64,000 nt of DNA from Rhizoctonia solani. Taxonomy: Eukaryota; Basidiomycota; Agaricomycetes; Cantharellales; Ceratobasidiaceae. Of this stretch, positions 47,902 through 58,929 are shown piece by piece. The notes beneath the pieces were generated by a model. It was not told where the DNA came from, ran no database searches, and saw nothing but the letters and a program-made list of their open reading frames with translations. Position 1 is the first letter of the stretch, and each line of letters opens with the position of its first letter. The stretch lies in contig NC_057385.1 of the NCBI RefSeq assembly GCF_016906535.1, positions 3,162,001 to 3,226,000 of the forward strand. Direction: 5' to 3'. Position numbers and translations under genes: made by a program.

Positions 47902-49444
47902 GGCTTCAGACTTGTCAAAAGTAAAACTTAGTACGTCTATACTGTCAGCATTCCAGCGTAGGAGGAATTTACGCGCGCGGCGCGCCACATTTTGGAGAGC
48001 CAATTCTGCTTCGAGGTACTGATGCAAGGAAGTATTTGAGGTAGGTTGAATATTTTTCCGGGCCAGAACGCGTATTTTATGCAAACCACAAGCACTTATG
48101 ATAAATGACTTTACTGTAGCTTGGCGACTTTGGACGGGAACGAGATTGCGAAGTACTGTAAAATCAAATGAACACGGAGTTTGGCTGATAGAAGCTCACC
48201 AAGCGATCGTAAGCGTCATCTACTTCCAAATGCATGTACCTAGTGGAATAATTAGGAACTACCGGTAACCATACTGTCTTTAGATTAATGCTTGATCAAC
48301 AAGATGTACCATCATCGCCTAAGGTGCGCAAGAGGTCCACAAACCTTCATAGCTCACATTCATTTGGATGGCGTTCTCAAAAACCATAACCATTAACTTT
48401 AGGAGCACCTTTATGACTAACAAACACCTGAAACCAGAAATAACAAACCTACGCGCGAGGGATAGTTATGATATTGAATTGCGTGATGACTGACTAGAAC
48501 ATGATACTCGAAAGAAGCTCTCTGACGATCTCATTTGATACCACTCAAATGGGCCGACTTCCGCCGATTGATGCCATGCACACTACTGCGTAAAAGAACA
48601 GGCATGTTCCATCCTTCGCATGGCATGCAAACTTTCGTAGAAGAACAAGAAGAGTATATACGCGTAGGAATGATCATTATCCTCCTAAGCGAATCTGGAA
48701 TCGTCTCCTGCATAGATACATTACGATACGATACATGACGAGCATATTGGGTATTGGTCATGCAGAGGGTCAACCGATGTATCCGGAATAACAGTCAAGG
48801 TATGTTTAGCCAAAGCCAAGCCAAGCCGGTCATGGTATCAATAGCTAACTAAGGTTCTGTCTCAGCGCACTCTTACTGTCATTGGTTCAAGATTAGGGAA
48901 TTGGCATATGCATATCACACCTTCGGGCTGACAGGCCCGAGTCCATTACTCAGGCATAAGATAGTACAGGTGTCGTAACATAGCCCAATGAAGTAAGTAG
49001 GCTATGGTAACAGCGCAAGGAATTCTGCTCTGGGTGCCCTCAAGCGAGAATATGAAAGGCAGCCCACCTGGTTTCAGTGACTTGGTTCCAAGGTGATAAG
49101 CGAGTTTTATCGAGCTATTCAAAGGCTGCAGAGCTCTATAGTAAATCTAATTACCAAGCCAGAGGTTTTTATAGCTTCAGATTCTGATGCCTACCTTGTG
49201 CACAGCGGAATCCAAAAGCGCGAACTCCCCACACACAAGCCGGCCTTATGTATGGAGTACTGGCGAAGTCCAACCACAATTTCTATGAGCTCCCATCTCC
49301 AGCTGACTCCTATGTTACTCATGTGCGGACCTGAGGTCCTGGGTCCGGTATAGATTTTACGTACTTTTGGAGCCCACCATGGCGCCGGACTCGACGCATA
49401 TAGACATCGCAATCTGCTATTAGTTCCTTTGCTGTGCCCCTTCC

Positions 49445-49478
49445 AAACCTATACACAAACCTGTACACAAACCTATAC
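49445..49478. repeat. 12-bp tandem repeat
   Basis: About 2.8 copies of AAACCTRTACAC in a row. No function implied. Confidence 0.7.
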
Positions 49479-50053
49479 TGTAGTTGTTTTTAGTCTCAGG
49501 GCATTTGATATAAATGCCAAGATTTTAATATCCCTGAACTATATGAAATCATTCAAATCTAAACGATCCCTAAACAGTGTTACGTTCTTGTGCTTGACTA
49601 ACCAAAATACAAAATACTTTAGCCATTAAGATCAGCATCACATCGAACCTAGTCATCAGCTGAATAGATAGAGTGATGTGTGGTTTCTAGAAGTGAAGTT
49701 ACTTTCAAGAGCGAAGACAAGTCCCCAGTTGCTACAGCAAATTTAATACTAGTAATTTTGGACTCGCTTCAGTCACTAACTGTTATCAAGTCCTTTCAGT
49801 ACATTTTAAACGATATTTATTTTTAGGCGAATTACGGGCGCCGGTTGCTCCCAAGTATGTACGTCGACACGCGCTATGACTAACTGTATTATACATTAGC
49901 TTTATATTTTAACACTGCTCCCCTTTCAAGATAGAATTTGAATAAACCTAAGATTAGTACACGTGATCGGCCTTACAACTTCTTGGACAACCACTCGCGT
50001 GGCTGGTTCCCATAGTCGGAGTTTCCTTGTGTGCCCCAGCCAATACCCCAGTG

Positions 50054-51633
50054 ATGTCAATATCCGACTTTCTCATAAACCTTCCTGAATACAAGTCCAA
50101 CTCACAAAGACTACAATCACTCTATTCAGACCTCAACCGACAACGGCTTTCCAACCCTGCAGGATATTCGGCAAATATAGAATGGTGGAGGCGTACCTTA
50201 TCAGAAGTAACTGCCCGTGGCCTCCAACCAGCAGGTGTCTTGGTGCTTAGAGCAGACACAGTACTGGTTGATTCATTCAGATGGGATAAAGTCGGAAAAC
50301 CATTGGGTGTGGGGTATGCAATTGTGCGTCATGGACTTCCTTCGAAAGGAGACTTTAATTTAACTAACCCCATAGACGTCTTTATCGACACCTGCCACTT
50401 CGTGTGCTGCCTCGGCTCCATTCATTCCTCTCAAGCGTTTTCTGGAACTGTCTGGTTCGATATACCTCCCGGAGTCGGGCCTTGCGTACCGTGTAGTATC
50501 GACTCTGTTGGGCCGACCTCTCTGGTGGGGACTTCAACAAGCTGGGCTCGTCGGGGACGATATTCGAGAATCATGGGGCGATTTTGTTGTATTGGCCAAT
50601 GTAGAGGTATGTAACATTTTATGATCTGACACTTGGATAAGGATTGAGGGGCGGCATAGGCAGCGGCTAAAAAAGTTATCGATTATCAAGGCTCAAAGGG
50701 TGCGATAGGTCCTGCATCGGCTCTGTATACATTTGCCAGCTTCCGACAAACGTTTGGTGACCTTGCTGCTCAGCATTCTGGCGCCACGTTGTCTGAAGCT
50801 GACGTTCGTGTGCTGGTCAAGCATCTAGAGCGAGACCGTAACTGTATAGTTGTTGATCGGCAGGTGGATGTTATCAAGTTTGTGGAAGAAGGGTCTTCCG
50901 GACGAGAGGGTATCACCAGTGTCGATAAAGGTATTCTTGAGATGAGTGTTACGTTGACCAAGCTTCAGGAGCAAGTGGATGAAATCCAGAAGCGGATTGA
51001 AGAGTAAGTGACTTATTATGTGAACACGTTTAATTCAAGCTGATTTTTTTCTTGCCAGACGCTCGGAAAAGATTAGTGCTCTCCTGCGCAAGAAACAGAA
51101 AGAGTTGGCTTTGTCAATGCTACGCTCGCGAAAGGAACTGGAGGCACTGCTGAAGCTTCGATTGGGCGCACTGGAAACGGTACAAACTGCATTAATGAAA
51201 ATTGAAACCGCAGCGGGAGATATTGCAGTATGTTTTGTGTACATGCTATGTACCATATACTGATGCTTTATAGATCATGAAAGCGTATGAAACCTCGACA
51301 GCAACTCTCAAGGAGCTTCTTGCCGATCCACGTCTTCAACGCGAACCATATCGACCAGACGATGGAAACATGGCCGACGCCCTGGCAGACCACAAGGAGG
51401 TCGAAGAGGCTATTGCTCTTGGGGGCTTACCCTCAGATCCTACCGAAGACGAAGAACTAGCGCGCGAGCTACAAGAACTTGTTGAGGAGAACGAGCGTGA
51501 AGCACAAGAACAGGAGGTTGAACGAAAGAGAGAGGAAAAGACTATCTCCGACCTGGAGAGGCTCACCGTTCATACCCCACAGCCGGTCGCAGAAAAGGAA
51601 AAGAAAGAGGAGCCTATGCTTGCTGAAGCTTGA
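50054..51633 (+). CDS. CHMP7-like ESCRT-III / Snf7-domain protein
   Basis: Nuclear-envelope ESCRT-III initiator in animals and yeasts (CHMP7, Cmp7, Chm7). The ATG at 50054 gives MSISDFLINLPEYKSNSQRL. The N-terminal half has two winged-helix-like parts, with RLSNPAGYSANIEWWRRTL and, after introns, VVSTLLGRPLWWGLQQAGLV, GDDIRESWGDFVVLANVE and TFASFRQTFGDLAAQHSG. The second half (from about 50930) is the Snf7 core, rich in Lys, Glu and Leu: LTKLQEQVDEIQKRIEERSE, KKQKELALSMLRSRKELEAL, then an acidic C-terminus ending EEPMLAEA with stop at 51631-51633. Two WH-like parts plus a Snf7 core are the CHMP7 layout. Four or five introns. Followed in tandem by the PhoD gene after about 300 bp. Confidence 0.8.
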
Positions 51634-51938
51634 TTTTTGTATATTAAATGCACTTTTTTGGCGGACTTGAGATACGACATTTGTACACACTGACCATTCT
51701 CTTAATTTAACACGACGTCACGAAGAGTTTGTAGTAACAGCGGCGTCATTTATCCGTAATTGAAATGGTGCCCTTTGTTATGACAGCTATGCCAGCCAAT
51801 CAGAGCACGAGGCGATTAGATAAGCGATATCGTCATGGAGGAGGTCATTCGAATCTCGTGGTTGTCGTCCGCCTCCGAGTTGTAGGTGCATTTCAGAGAA
51901 ATTTGCGAAACCCCCCTGACACACCGGCAGCGTTCATA
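51634..51938. other. Short intergenic region
   Basis: About 305 bases between two plus-strand genes; holds the PhoD-like gene promoter. Nothing else seen. Confidence 0.5.
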
Positions 51939-54935
51939 ATGACTACGTCGGTGCCGCCTTACTCGAGGGTGGCCTCGATATTCTCCATATTGTTCAGAGG
52001 AGCCTGCTATGTCTTCTTCCGAATTGTAAGTCCCCTCAACTTGAGCACTGGTCCTGTGTTGCTGACCACTATCAAAGATCCCTGGTCGAGTTGCTCCTCC
52101 AATCATCGTACTTTTCTATGGTATCTACACTCTGGCTTATTGGCTAGGAGGCCGCCAAGTCCCAGCGCTCGACAGGGCTAAGCTGGAGGCAGCCAAGGAA
52201 AAGCAGGCAAACGGCAGTGGAAACGGACATGTCGACGACACACCCGCAATCGCAAAATATGTAAGTCATATTGGATCTATCTGCTATCTTGAATTAATTG
52301 TCTCTATAGCGAGACACGGACAATGCTCCCGGTACTACAATGCTCCTCACTCTGCCATCTTCATCCCGCATGCTTCGTCGTATCTCCCTTGCGGCAAATT
52401 CGATCCTCTTCCTTATGGCAATGGACTACGTTAGCAAGGTAAATACACTAATTCAATCCGAAATGACTGTTCTAATTTCAACCTTTCAGCCCCACTTCCA
52501 ACCAGCCAATGATCTCCAGTTTGCTCGGGTTGGCGCTGTTGACAGCACAAGCGCCAAGATTGTAGTTCGATACCCTGGGCCACCAGAGCCATCCACTACG
52601 GCTGCTACTACCACTACTACTACCACCGATGCCCCTATACCGACACCAAGCATCATTGAAGCCATTCATGACGCTGTTGATGGCATTTTACCTGAAATCA
52701 CGCTTCCGGAGATTGTCGAAGAATTGCTCACACCTGCTCCTACTCCCCGTACCACATCCCTACGCGTTCAATGGAGGAACGCCGGGTTGGCTTCAGGGAC
52801 CTTGGAGAGCGTTTGGACCGATGGACCAATTGTAGAGATGTCCGAATCTCGCGACTGGGTGGGCATGGTGAAATTAACTGGCTTGCAAGCTAGCACCGAG
52901 TATGAGTGTAAGGTCTTCCCATTCCATCAAGTTGACATTATCTCTGATTTTTTTGTTCCAGACCGATTGGTGGATCTTGACGGAGAACTATGGTCATCCG
53001 CCGGAAACCAGCTGTCATTCCGTACCACTCCCGACTCTCGTTTGGCCGGTGGAAGCCACTTCCGTTTCGTTTCAACAAGTTGTGTGGTATGTAATTTTTT
53101 CAATATTAAAATACAAAAACTGGTCTAATTAACATATTCTAGATTCCAAATTTCCCCTATAGCGTATTCGCCGAAAGCACTCATATTAGAGGTTTTGACC
53201 TGCTCGCGGACCATATCTGGCCGGCTCAACTCCAAGCCAAAGAGACGCCTTCCGAGGTCCAGGAAGAGCCGGTAGCAGCACCTGCTGCAGAAGAAAGCCC
53301 TGAGCCAACAGATGAGGAAGCGCCTGAATCCGCCATACCGACATACACTGTCGTTGATGCTACTCCTTCGCCCCTAGATAGCGAGCAAGTTCCACTGGTC
53401 TCGACTGAGGTGCTACCTGAGACTCCCTCCAAGCCCGCACCGATGGTCGAGTTCCTCATGATGATGGGTGACTTTATCTATGCGGACGTGCCTTACTACT
53501 TTGGGGATACGATCCAAGCTTATCGCCGCCTGTATCGTCGCGTGTACGCCAGCAAGAGCTTCAGGAGGATCTATGAACGCCTGCGTAAGTTTGGAAAGTC
53601 TATTTGAGTATTTTAACTAATATCTGCATAGCTACGTATAATATCTACGACGATCACGAATTCATTGTGAGTGCCGATTTTCTCCACACCAACATCAAGT
53701 CTAAGTACGTTTATAGAACAACTTTGGCGCCAATGGAAACGACTCTAGTTCTCCTTATCTAAATGCTTCTCAAGCATACGAAATTTATAATGGACAGGCC
53801 AATCCTGACGCGAAAACGAAAGGTGTCTATTACTATGACTTCCGACATGGCGACACTGCGTTCTTTGTTATGGATACTCGGCGATACCGATCTCCCCCTC
53901 CTACTCAGAAGCCTTATCCCTTCCCAATGAATCTATTCACTCCTCTGATTCAAGCCGTCGCAGAGGGCAGGAATCCGTTTGCAGCTTATTTCGGCGAACC
54001 GAACTCGCCCGTATCCAGCAACCCCATCGCTGAAGCCGTAGACGAAACCTCCCGAACCATGCTTGGAGAGGCTCAACTGGCTGCACTCCACTCTTGGATC
54101 GCTGATGTGAACCAGACTGCTACGTGGAAGTTTGTCGTGTCGTCCGTGCCTTTGACAGCCATGTGGGCAGGCTATGATGGACACGTGGACTTGTGGGCAG
54201 GGTACATGCACGAGCGTGACACGGTCCTATCATTGTTGAGCAGTGTGCCGAATGTAGTCGTGCTTAGTGGAGATCGCCACGAGTTTGCTGCAGTTGAGTT
54301 CCCGAGGGGGAAGCACCTTGTACGGGAATACTCGACAAGTCCTTTGAACCAATGTAAGCCTTTAACTTTCTTATTTCGTTCCAATATATTGACGTTGTCC
54401 AATAGTCTACGTTCCATGGGCTCATACACTCAGCCCCAAGAATGCCCGTAATATTACCTTGGTCAGACAGAACATTATTACTACCGAAACTGGAGAGGAG
54501 CACATTGAGGAAGTCGCGGAAGAGGTTGAAGAGGAAGTTTTGGTCAAGTACCACCCCAGTGGTAATCATAAATGGTGAGCCCCGGCAGCCCTTTTGCCTA
54601 TCCATAGTTCTAACCATATGTCCTAGGACCACAATCGAGGTGGACTCGACGGACTCGAACGCTCCTACTCTCAAGGTACGTGATCAGGCTTGACGGGGCA
54701 ACTTTATTGTTAATTTATATTAATAGGTCGAGTTGTATGTTAATGGGAAACTCGAGTGGGAGTAAGTCAAATCCGTCGCTGCATTCTGCCACCATACTAA
54801 ACATTGAATAGTCAAAAGGTAGTTGGAGAGCCCGTCGAGCTATCGCACCCGACCGCCCTTGCTATTCCCGCCCAAGTCCAAGGAGTAGTTCAGTCACTCA
54901 AGAATTCGCTCAAGGGGTGGTTCCGCTCGCACTAG
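51939..54935 (+). CDS. PhoD-like phosphatase with N-terminal membrane segments
   Basis: The ATG at 51939 gives MTTSVPPYSRVASIFSILFR, followed by membrane segments: a first near RGACYVFFRI, a second (APPIIVLFYGIYTLAYWLGG) and a third near ISLAANSILFLMAMDYV. A Fn3/PhoD N-terminal domain follows (FARVGAVDSTSAKIVVRYPG) with a Thr-rich run at 52610-52630. The PhoD catalytic part has VEFLMMMGDFIYADVPYYFG (GDxxYAD), NIYDDHEF (DDHE) and VVLSGDRHEFAAVEFPRGKH. The end reads VQSLKNSLKGWFRSH with stop at 54933-54935. These metal-dependent phosphatases cleave phosphodiester or monoester bonds; fungal members of this membrane type are poorly studied. About ten short introns. A long acidic Glu/Pro/Ser insert (53230-53450) precedes the GDFIYAD motif. 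Confidence 0.85.
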
Positions 54936-55929
54936 AGAAGGGGGGGGGGGTGTTATAGAACGATGATATGATATATTTTCTTTTCCAAGCACACGATTTA
55001 AAATGTAACGTATTGGTGATGGGCGTATATGTTTCCGGTTCTTGCTTGTCTCTCGGTGGATTTGTCTTGTGACTGGTCCGTATCACGAAGTAATCTATAT
55101 AGCTCTCGAGTTTTCTATAGCTTCAATGCGTTCGGAGAGTCTGATGCCATGCAACCATAAACAGATATCGGTAACATACTCACAGCGGCTTATCGGGTGT
55201 GGGGAAGATATGTGTGCGCTCTCGTGGCCAATGAGAATCTAACGGTGACATACATCTATACTTGGGTTCGGCTATTGTAGACTGGAATGGGCCAATACTT
55301 ACATGGCTGTGTTATGTAATTTAGCTGTTGGTTATTTGCTTTTACATGATCTTCCCCTTTTAACCGGCTTGGGAAGTGCGCCGTCGAAGATCCAAATAAG
55401 TAGGATAGAGGAACCCATGCCAAGCGGTGTATTGAATCAGTCCAGCTCTTTTGCAGGGGTTACAAATGCACAGACGCGCGTTCCAGTCGATGTCAGCTAC
55501 TTTAGGGAGAGCCATGGGCAGTTTTTGAGAGCGATGACGAGACGAATCCTTAACCTCACGAAGCCCCAATTTTCGAGGTGATGCAAAATCGACCCCGCCA
55601 AATTTGTCTCGGCCGCAACGCTACCCTTAAGCCGTCAGAACCACACTTGGTTATTAGATTCGTCCAAAGAATCTTAGGACTTCCGTTTCGATTGGTCGTC
55701 CAGGTTATACAGTCAACTTCCACTTGATGCACCATGATGGGCCTTATGGAATTCAGGTGTTTTGATGGCTTTTAGGTTAGTAAGCATCTTGGTCATGAAG
55801 TCGGCTTCTGGCGCTACTGTAAGATAAGATAAGATATATTTAATGAAAGCTTGGTACATCAAGTAGACGGTAAACAAGTGCGTTGCTACATGCTAAAGTA
55901 AGACAAGCATAGTGGAATTAAAACAAATA
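54936..55929. other. Intergenic, about 1 kb, with G11 tract and GATAA run
   Basis: Begins right after the PhoD stop with an 11-G tract (54940-54950). A (AAGAT)3-like run stands near 55821-55836. The frame at 55303-55581 (+) has no domain. It may include the 3' end of the pogo-like element, but I see no clear terminal inverted repeat. Confidence 0.45.
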
Positions 55930-56523
55930 TTAAAGAGAAACATTAGACAACTGGCGCTCGACTTCCCAGAGCTTGGGAAGAATACCAGTGTGTTGCCAGC
56001 AATTCCGGATGCTTGATGCGGAGACTTTGTCCCATGCTTGCTGTGACAAACACATTGCGTCCAGCTGATGAACCTTGTAAGGATTCAACATACCAGCTGC
56101 CTCACAATCAAGGACAAACTTGGTGTGGAGCCAGCGATAGTTAGACTTGAAGTTGCGGATAATACCCGCGTCCATAGGCTGGATCCAAGACGTAAGGTTT
56201 GGAGGCAGGTAGTAAACTTCAATGTTGGGAGTGCGCGCTGGATCATGTTTGTGAGAGCTGGCGTTATCACAAAGCAAAAGGATCCGGCAACCTTGGGATT
56301 CCATTTGCGCATTAAGACGTTCAAGATATCTACGCGTAAATGTTTAAATAAAACTCAACAAAAGTTACTAAGAAAATTACTTACGCTTGCCAAAGCTTGG
56401 CCGTCATCCATGCCTTCTTATTGGAGGCATAATCAAAGCCATAATTGGATGGAGGACCATTTGTAAAGCAGCAAGGACGGGAGGCAAACCCAATAGTAAA
56501 GGGCAGAAGTTTCTCCCCTGTAG
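55930..56523 (-). pseudogene. pogo/Tigger-like transposase, C-terminal part (DDE_1), cut by retrotransposon
   Basis: The C-terminal catalytic part of a pogo-superfamily transposase. From the break it reads GEKLLPFTIGFASRPCCFTN, then NKKAWMTAKLWQA. After a short GTAAGT...TAG intron come the second catalytic Asp in RILLLCDNASSH and LTSWIQPMDAGIIRNFKSNY with the third, then VHQLDAMCLSQQAWDKVSAS; stop is at 55930-55932. The N-terminal part is 6.4 kb away (62921-63589). With one copy of the TGTAG duplication removed, the two parts join in one reading frame. The gene is therefore disrupted. Confidence 0.85.
56519..56523. repeat. 5' target-site duplication of the retrotransposon (TGTAG)
   Basis: TGTAG directly flanks the 5' LTR; the same five bases directly follow the 3' LTR at 62921-62925. 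Five bp is the usual duplication of Ty3/gypsy integrases. Confidence 0.9.
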
Positions 56524-56610
56524 TGTCGTAGACACAACTGATACCAGGGAATTTATTCCCATTTTCTCAATTTTAAAAAGGCAAACGGACAACATTTTCG
56601 ATCACGTGAC

Positions 56611-56642
56611 CTCGGCGCTTATATCATACGCTAAGCGCCGAG
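56611..56642. repeat. Perfect inverted repeat in the LTR
   Basis: CTCGGCGCTTA and TAAGCGCCGAG, 11 bp each, with a 10-nt loop. The same hairpin is in the 3' LTR near 62431-62462. It is upstream of the TATA box, so in U3. Confidence 0.9.
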
Positions 56643-56806
56643 CCACGTCCCCTTCGCGCTTACTCAGCACACGTAGCCACCTCCACCTATGACATCATCA
56701 TGACACGTCAGTGACACGTATGCATGAGTAAGGCCAACTGCGGAGCGGGGTTCCTATTTGATACGGTATTGGATAATATGTATTTGTAATTAGCTAGCTT
56801 GTAGAA

Positions 56807-56814
56807 TATATAAG
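56807..56814 (+). promoter_or_regulatory. LTR TATA box
   Basis: TATATAAG, about 34 nt upstream of the AGGTCGATTACCT sequence that pairs with the primer binding site. It thus likely sets the transcript start at or near 56841. Confidence 0.7.
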
Positions 56815-57103
56815 GAGGCCAACCAACCATGGTAACACCCAGGTCGATTACCTCTTGTCGCATCTCATCATTGTACAAGGACCTTAGGTCCAGTAACTAC
56901 TTAGTTCACTAGTCCCACGTCGCCTTAAGCGACTTCTGCACTGTACTGAGTTAGCTTGTCATCACCCTTACAGGTCTTGACACCGTAGTATAGTTGGTTG
57001 TTGTCGTAGGTAGCTTGCCCACCGCCTTACGCGGTTCTTTACTTAGTCACTCCCGGCCGCAAGCGCCCACCTCCTCAACGTCCTTATAGACGTCTAGGAC
57101 ACT

Positions 57104-57116
57104 AGGTAATCGACCT
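57104..57116 (+). other. Primer binding site, self-priming type
   Basis: AGGTAATCGACCT begins two bases after the 5' LTR and is the exact reverse complement of AGGTCGATTACCT (56841-56853 and 62661-62673), which should be the 5' end of the transcript. No TGG-type tRNA complement is found right after the LTR. This matches the Tf1 self-priming mode. Confidence 0.7.
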
Positions 57117-57582
57117 TACGTTGGTTGCAAACCGTTCTGTACACCCACCACTAAGACTCAACCCCGGAGAAGAATACCTGTACTAGCACAACCGAAATCA
57201 CGTGATCGGGGCTACCTTGCGGGATAATAATCAAAACTCCCCCACCCCCATGTAGTAGGAAATTGCTATAAGGCAGGATATTCCTATCCCCCGCATACCA
57301 CACGGTCGCCGCACCCTTTGCCAGCGGAGCCAGACAGCAGATACACCCGCTTGCAGAGACTAGGTACTACATCACGCCCGTCCACGGCAGTGATTAGTTA
57401 CACTTACTGTTCAACGCTAGGTCGTTTGACGCAGGCTCTTAGCGTACTACGCAATAAAGCGCTCATAAGTCCTGACAAAGGCACACCTACTGTCCCCCCA
57501 TCTCCCACCATTCTCTCCCGGACTCCCACACGCTCCTCTTGCGGGCCTTTCCCACGCTGGCCGCTCATACCCCCAATCTACC

Positions 57583-58928
57583 ATGGCAACCCGTTCCCGG
57601 ACAGCCTCTCGAGCCCAATCCCCTTCAATTCGGGACACCTGGAACCCCAGCTTCCGCCAACCTCCTCTGTCGAATAGGCAAGGTCTCCCTTGAACGAGTC
57701 ACCCGATCCTCCTCGGCCTACTCGGCCAAGTTGAACGCCTCGAGCGAGAAATTGCTGAGATCAAGGAAGCAGGGATCGAAACAAGGACCAACGTCGAAAA
57801 TTTCCCAAACCGTCGATGTTGTCAAGGATGGGCTTTGAAGCCTCCAGCTCCAAGGCCCTCGTACCCTGAAGGTCCCCAGCCAAAAGCCGTGGAAGAAACG
57901 CCACGTCCCGTACCAAAAACTGAACCTACTGGAACGGTTAGTGGGCCCTCCTTCTGGCCAGAACAGCCACGAGGCCTCCCTGCCTTTGCACAACCAACCC
58001 CGAAGAGAGCAGCACCCCCGCGAGTCCCATCTCCCCCTCCATCTCCGCGTCTCCAATCCCCCATCGGAGCACCTGCCCCTCCTTTCCCGGCTCCAGTTGC
58101 CGCCTATCCCGCCCCGGTCAAAGTAGACCACCCAGACGCCTATACAGGCAAGATCGGGAGCAAAGCCAAGCAGTGGCTTACAAGGATGCTGGCCTGGACC
58201 CGGCTGAACTCACGCATGTTTCCCACGGACCAAGAAGTCCTATCCTTCCTTCTGATGAACATGAAGGATTCCGCGGGAGCATGGGCCCACCCTCACCTTG
58301 ACCAGCTCGGGTCCACCGGGCAATCATCCAAACGGTTGAAGGGTTCAAAATGGGTTTTTGGCAGCGTTTGGCGACCCTGATGCCACAAGGGCCGCCGAGC
58401 GGAAAAATCACCACCCTCACCCAGTCCGGCACATGTGCGGACTACATTACAAAGTTCAGGACCTTAGCAATGGAGCTGGACTGGAACAACGCGGCCCTTC
58501 GAGGCCAGTTTGCCCAAGGCCTCCACTGGGAGGTCAGCCGTCAAATCGCAACCCGCAAGCATCGCCCCCGCACCCTTTTAGAGCTGCAAAATGCAGCACT
58601 TGTCATTGATAACGCCCTCCGTGAGGAGCGTGCTAGCCATCCGCCAAAGGATAGTAAGTCTAGCAGACCATCCAACCCCGCAAGGGGGACGAGTACCGGC
58701 CAGTCAAGCACCGGTTCTAAGAAGCTCTCCGACGACCCAAACTTTGTGTCGGAAGAAGAACGGAATCGCCGCCGCGCCGCTGGCGCCTGCATCAAGTGCG
58801 GCAAAATGGGCCACAAGTTTGCGGAATGCCGCACGGGCTGGAAGGCCACCCCTATTGAGGAAAAGGGGAAGGCCAAGGAAACCGCCAAAATTGGCAAAGA
58901 CTCCAAGTACCAATTGGGAAAAGAGTAA
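57583..58928 (+). pseudogene. Gag of the chromodomain gypsy element, frame broken
   Basis: The start is probably ATG 57583 (MATRSRTASRAQSPSIRDTW). The middle part changes frame several times: a coiled part (LLGQVERLEREIAEIKEAGI) near 57710-57775, the Pro-rich stretch from 57835 (KPPAPRPSYPEGPQPKAVEE), then the capsid-like part with MFPTDQEVLSFLLMNMKDSA, and LTQSGTCADYITKFRTLAME onward. The zinc knuckle CIKCGKMGHKFAEC stands near 58787-58830, typical of gypsy nucleocapsid. Stop is at 58926-58928. Between 58320 and 58430 the frame changes at the T5 and A5 runs (58351-58355 and 58404-58408). Sequence errors at homopolymers are possible; true decay cannot be excluded. Confidence 0.75.
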
Positions 58929-58929
58929 G

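Larger units (their letters stand above)
47838..50053. other. Intergenic, about 2.2 kb
   Basis: Between divergent starts of tyrosinase and the CHMP7-like gene. Short frames at 48531-48773 and 49093-49353 have no domain. A small tandem repeat lies near 49445-49478. No RNA gene seen. Confidence 0.5.
56524..57101 (+). repeat. 5' LTR
   Basis: 578 bp, TG...CA ends. Compared by eye with the 3' LTR (580 bp), there are about six substitutions (mostly transitions) and three 1-2 nt length differences. It contains a TATA box (56807-56814), an 11-bp inverted repeat (56611-56642) and the putative primer sequence at 56841-56853. Confidence 0.95.

Noticed and set aside
54940..54950. G11 tract as a G-quadruplex
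   Set aside because: A single G run without neighbouring G runs does not form the usual intramolecular quadruplex; probably just a homopolymer.
56404..56595. Minus-strand open frame spanning the 5' LTR boundary
   Set aside because: It is a chance frame across the insertion junction; the correct transposase frame here is a different one (GEKLLPFTIG).
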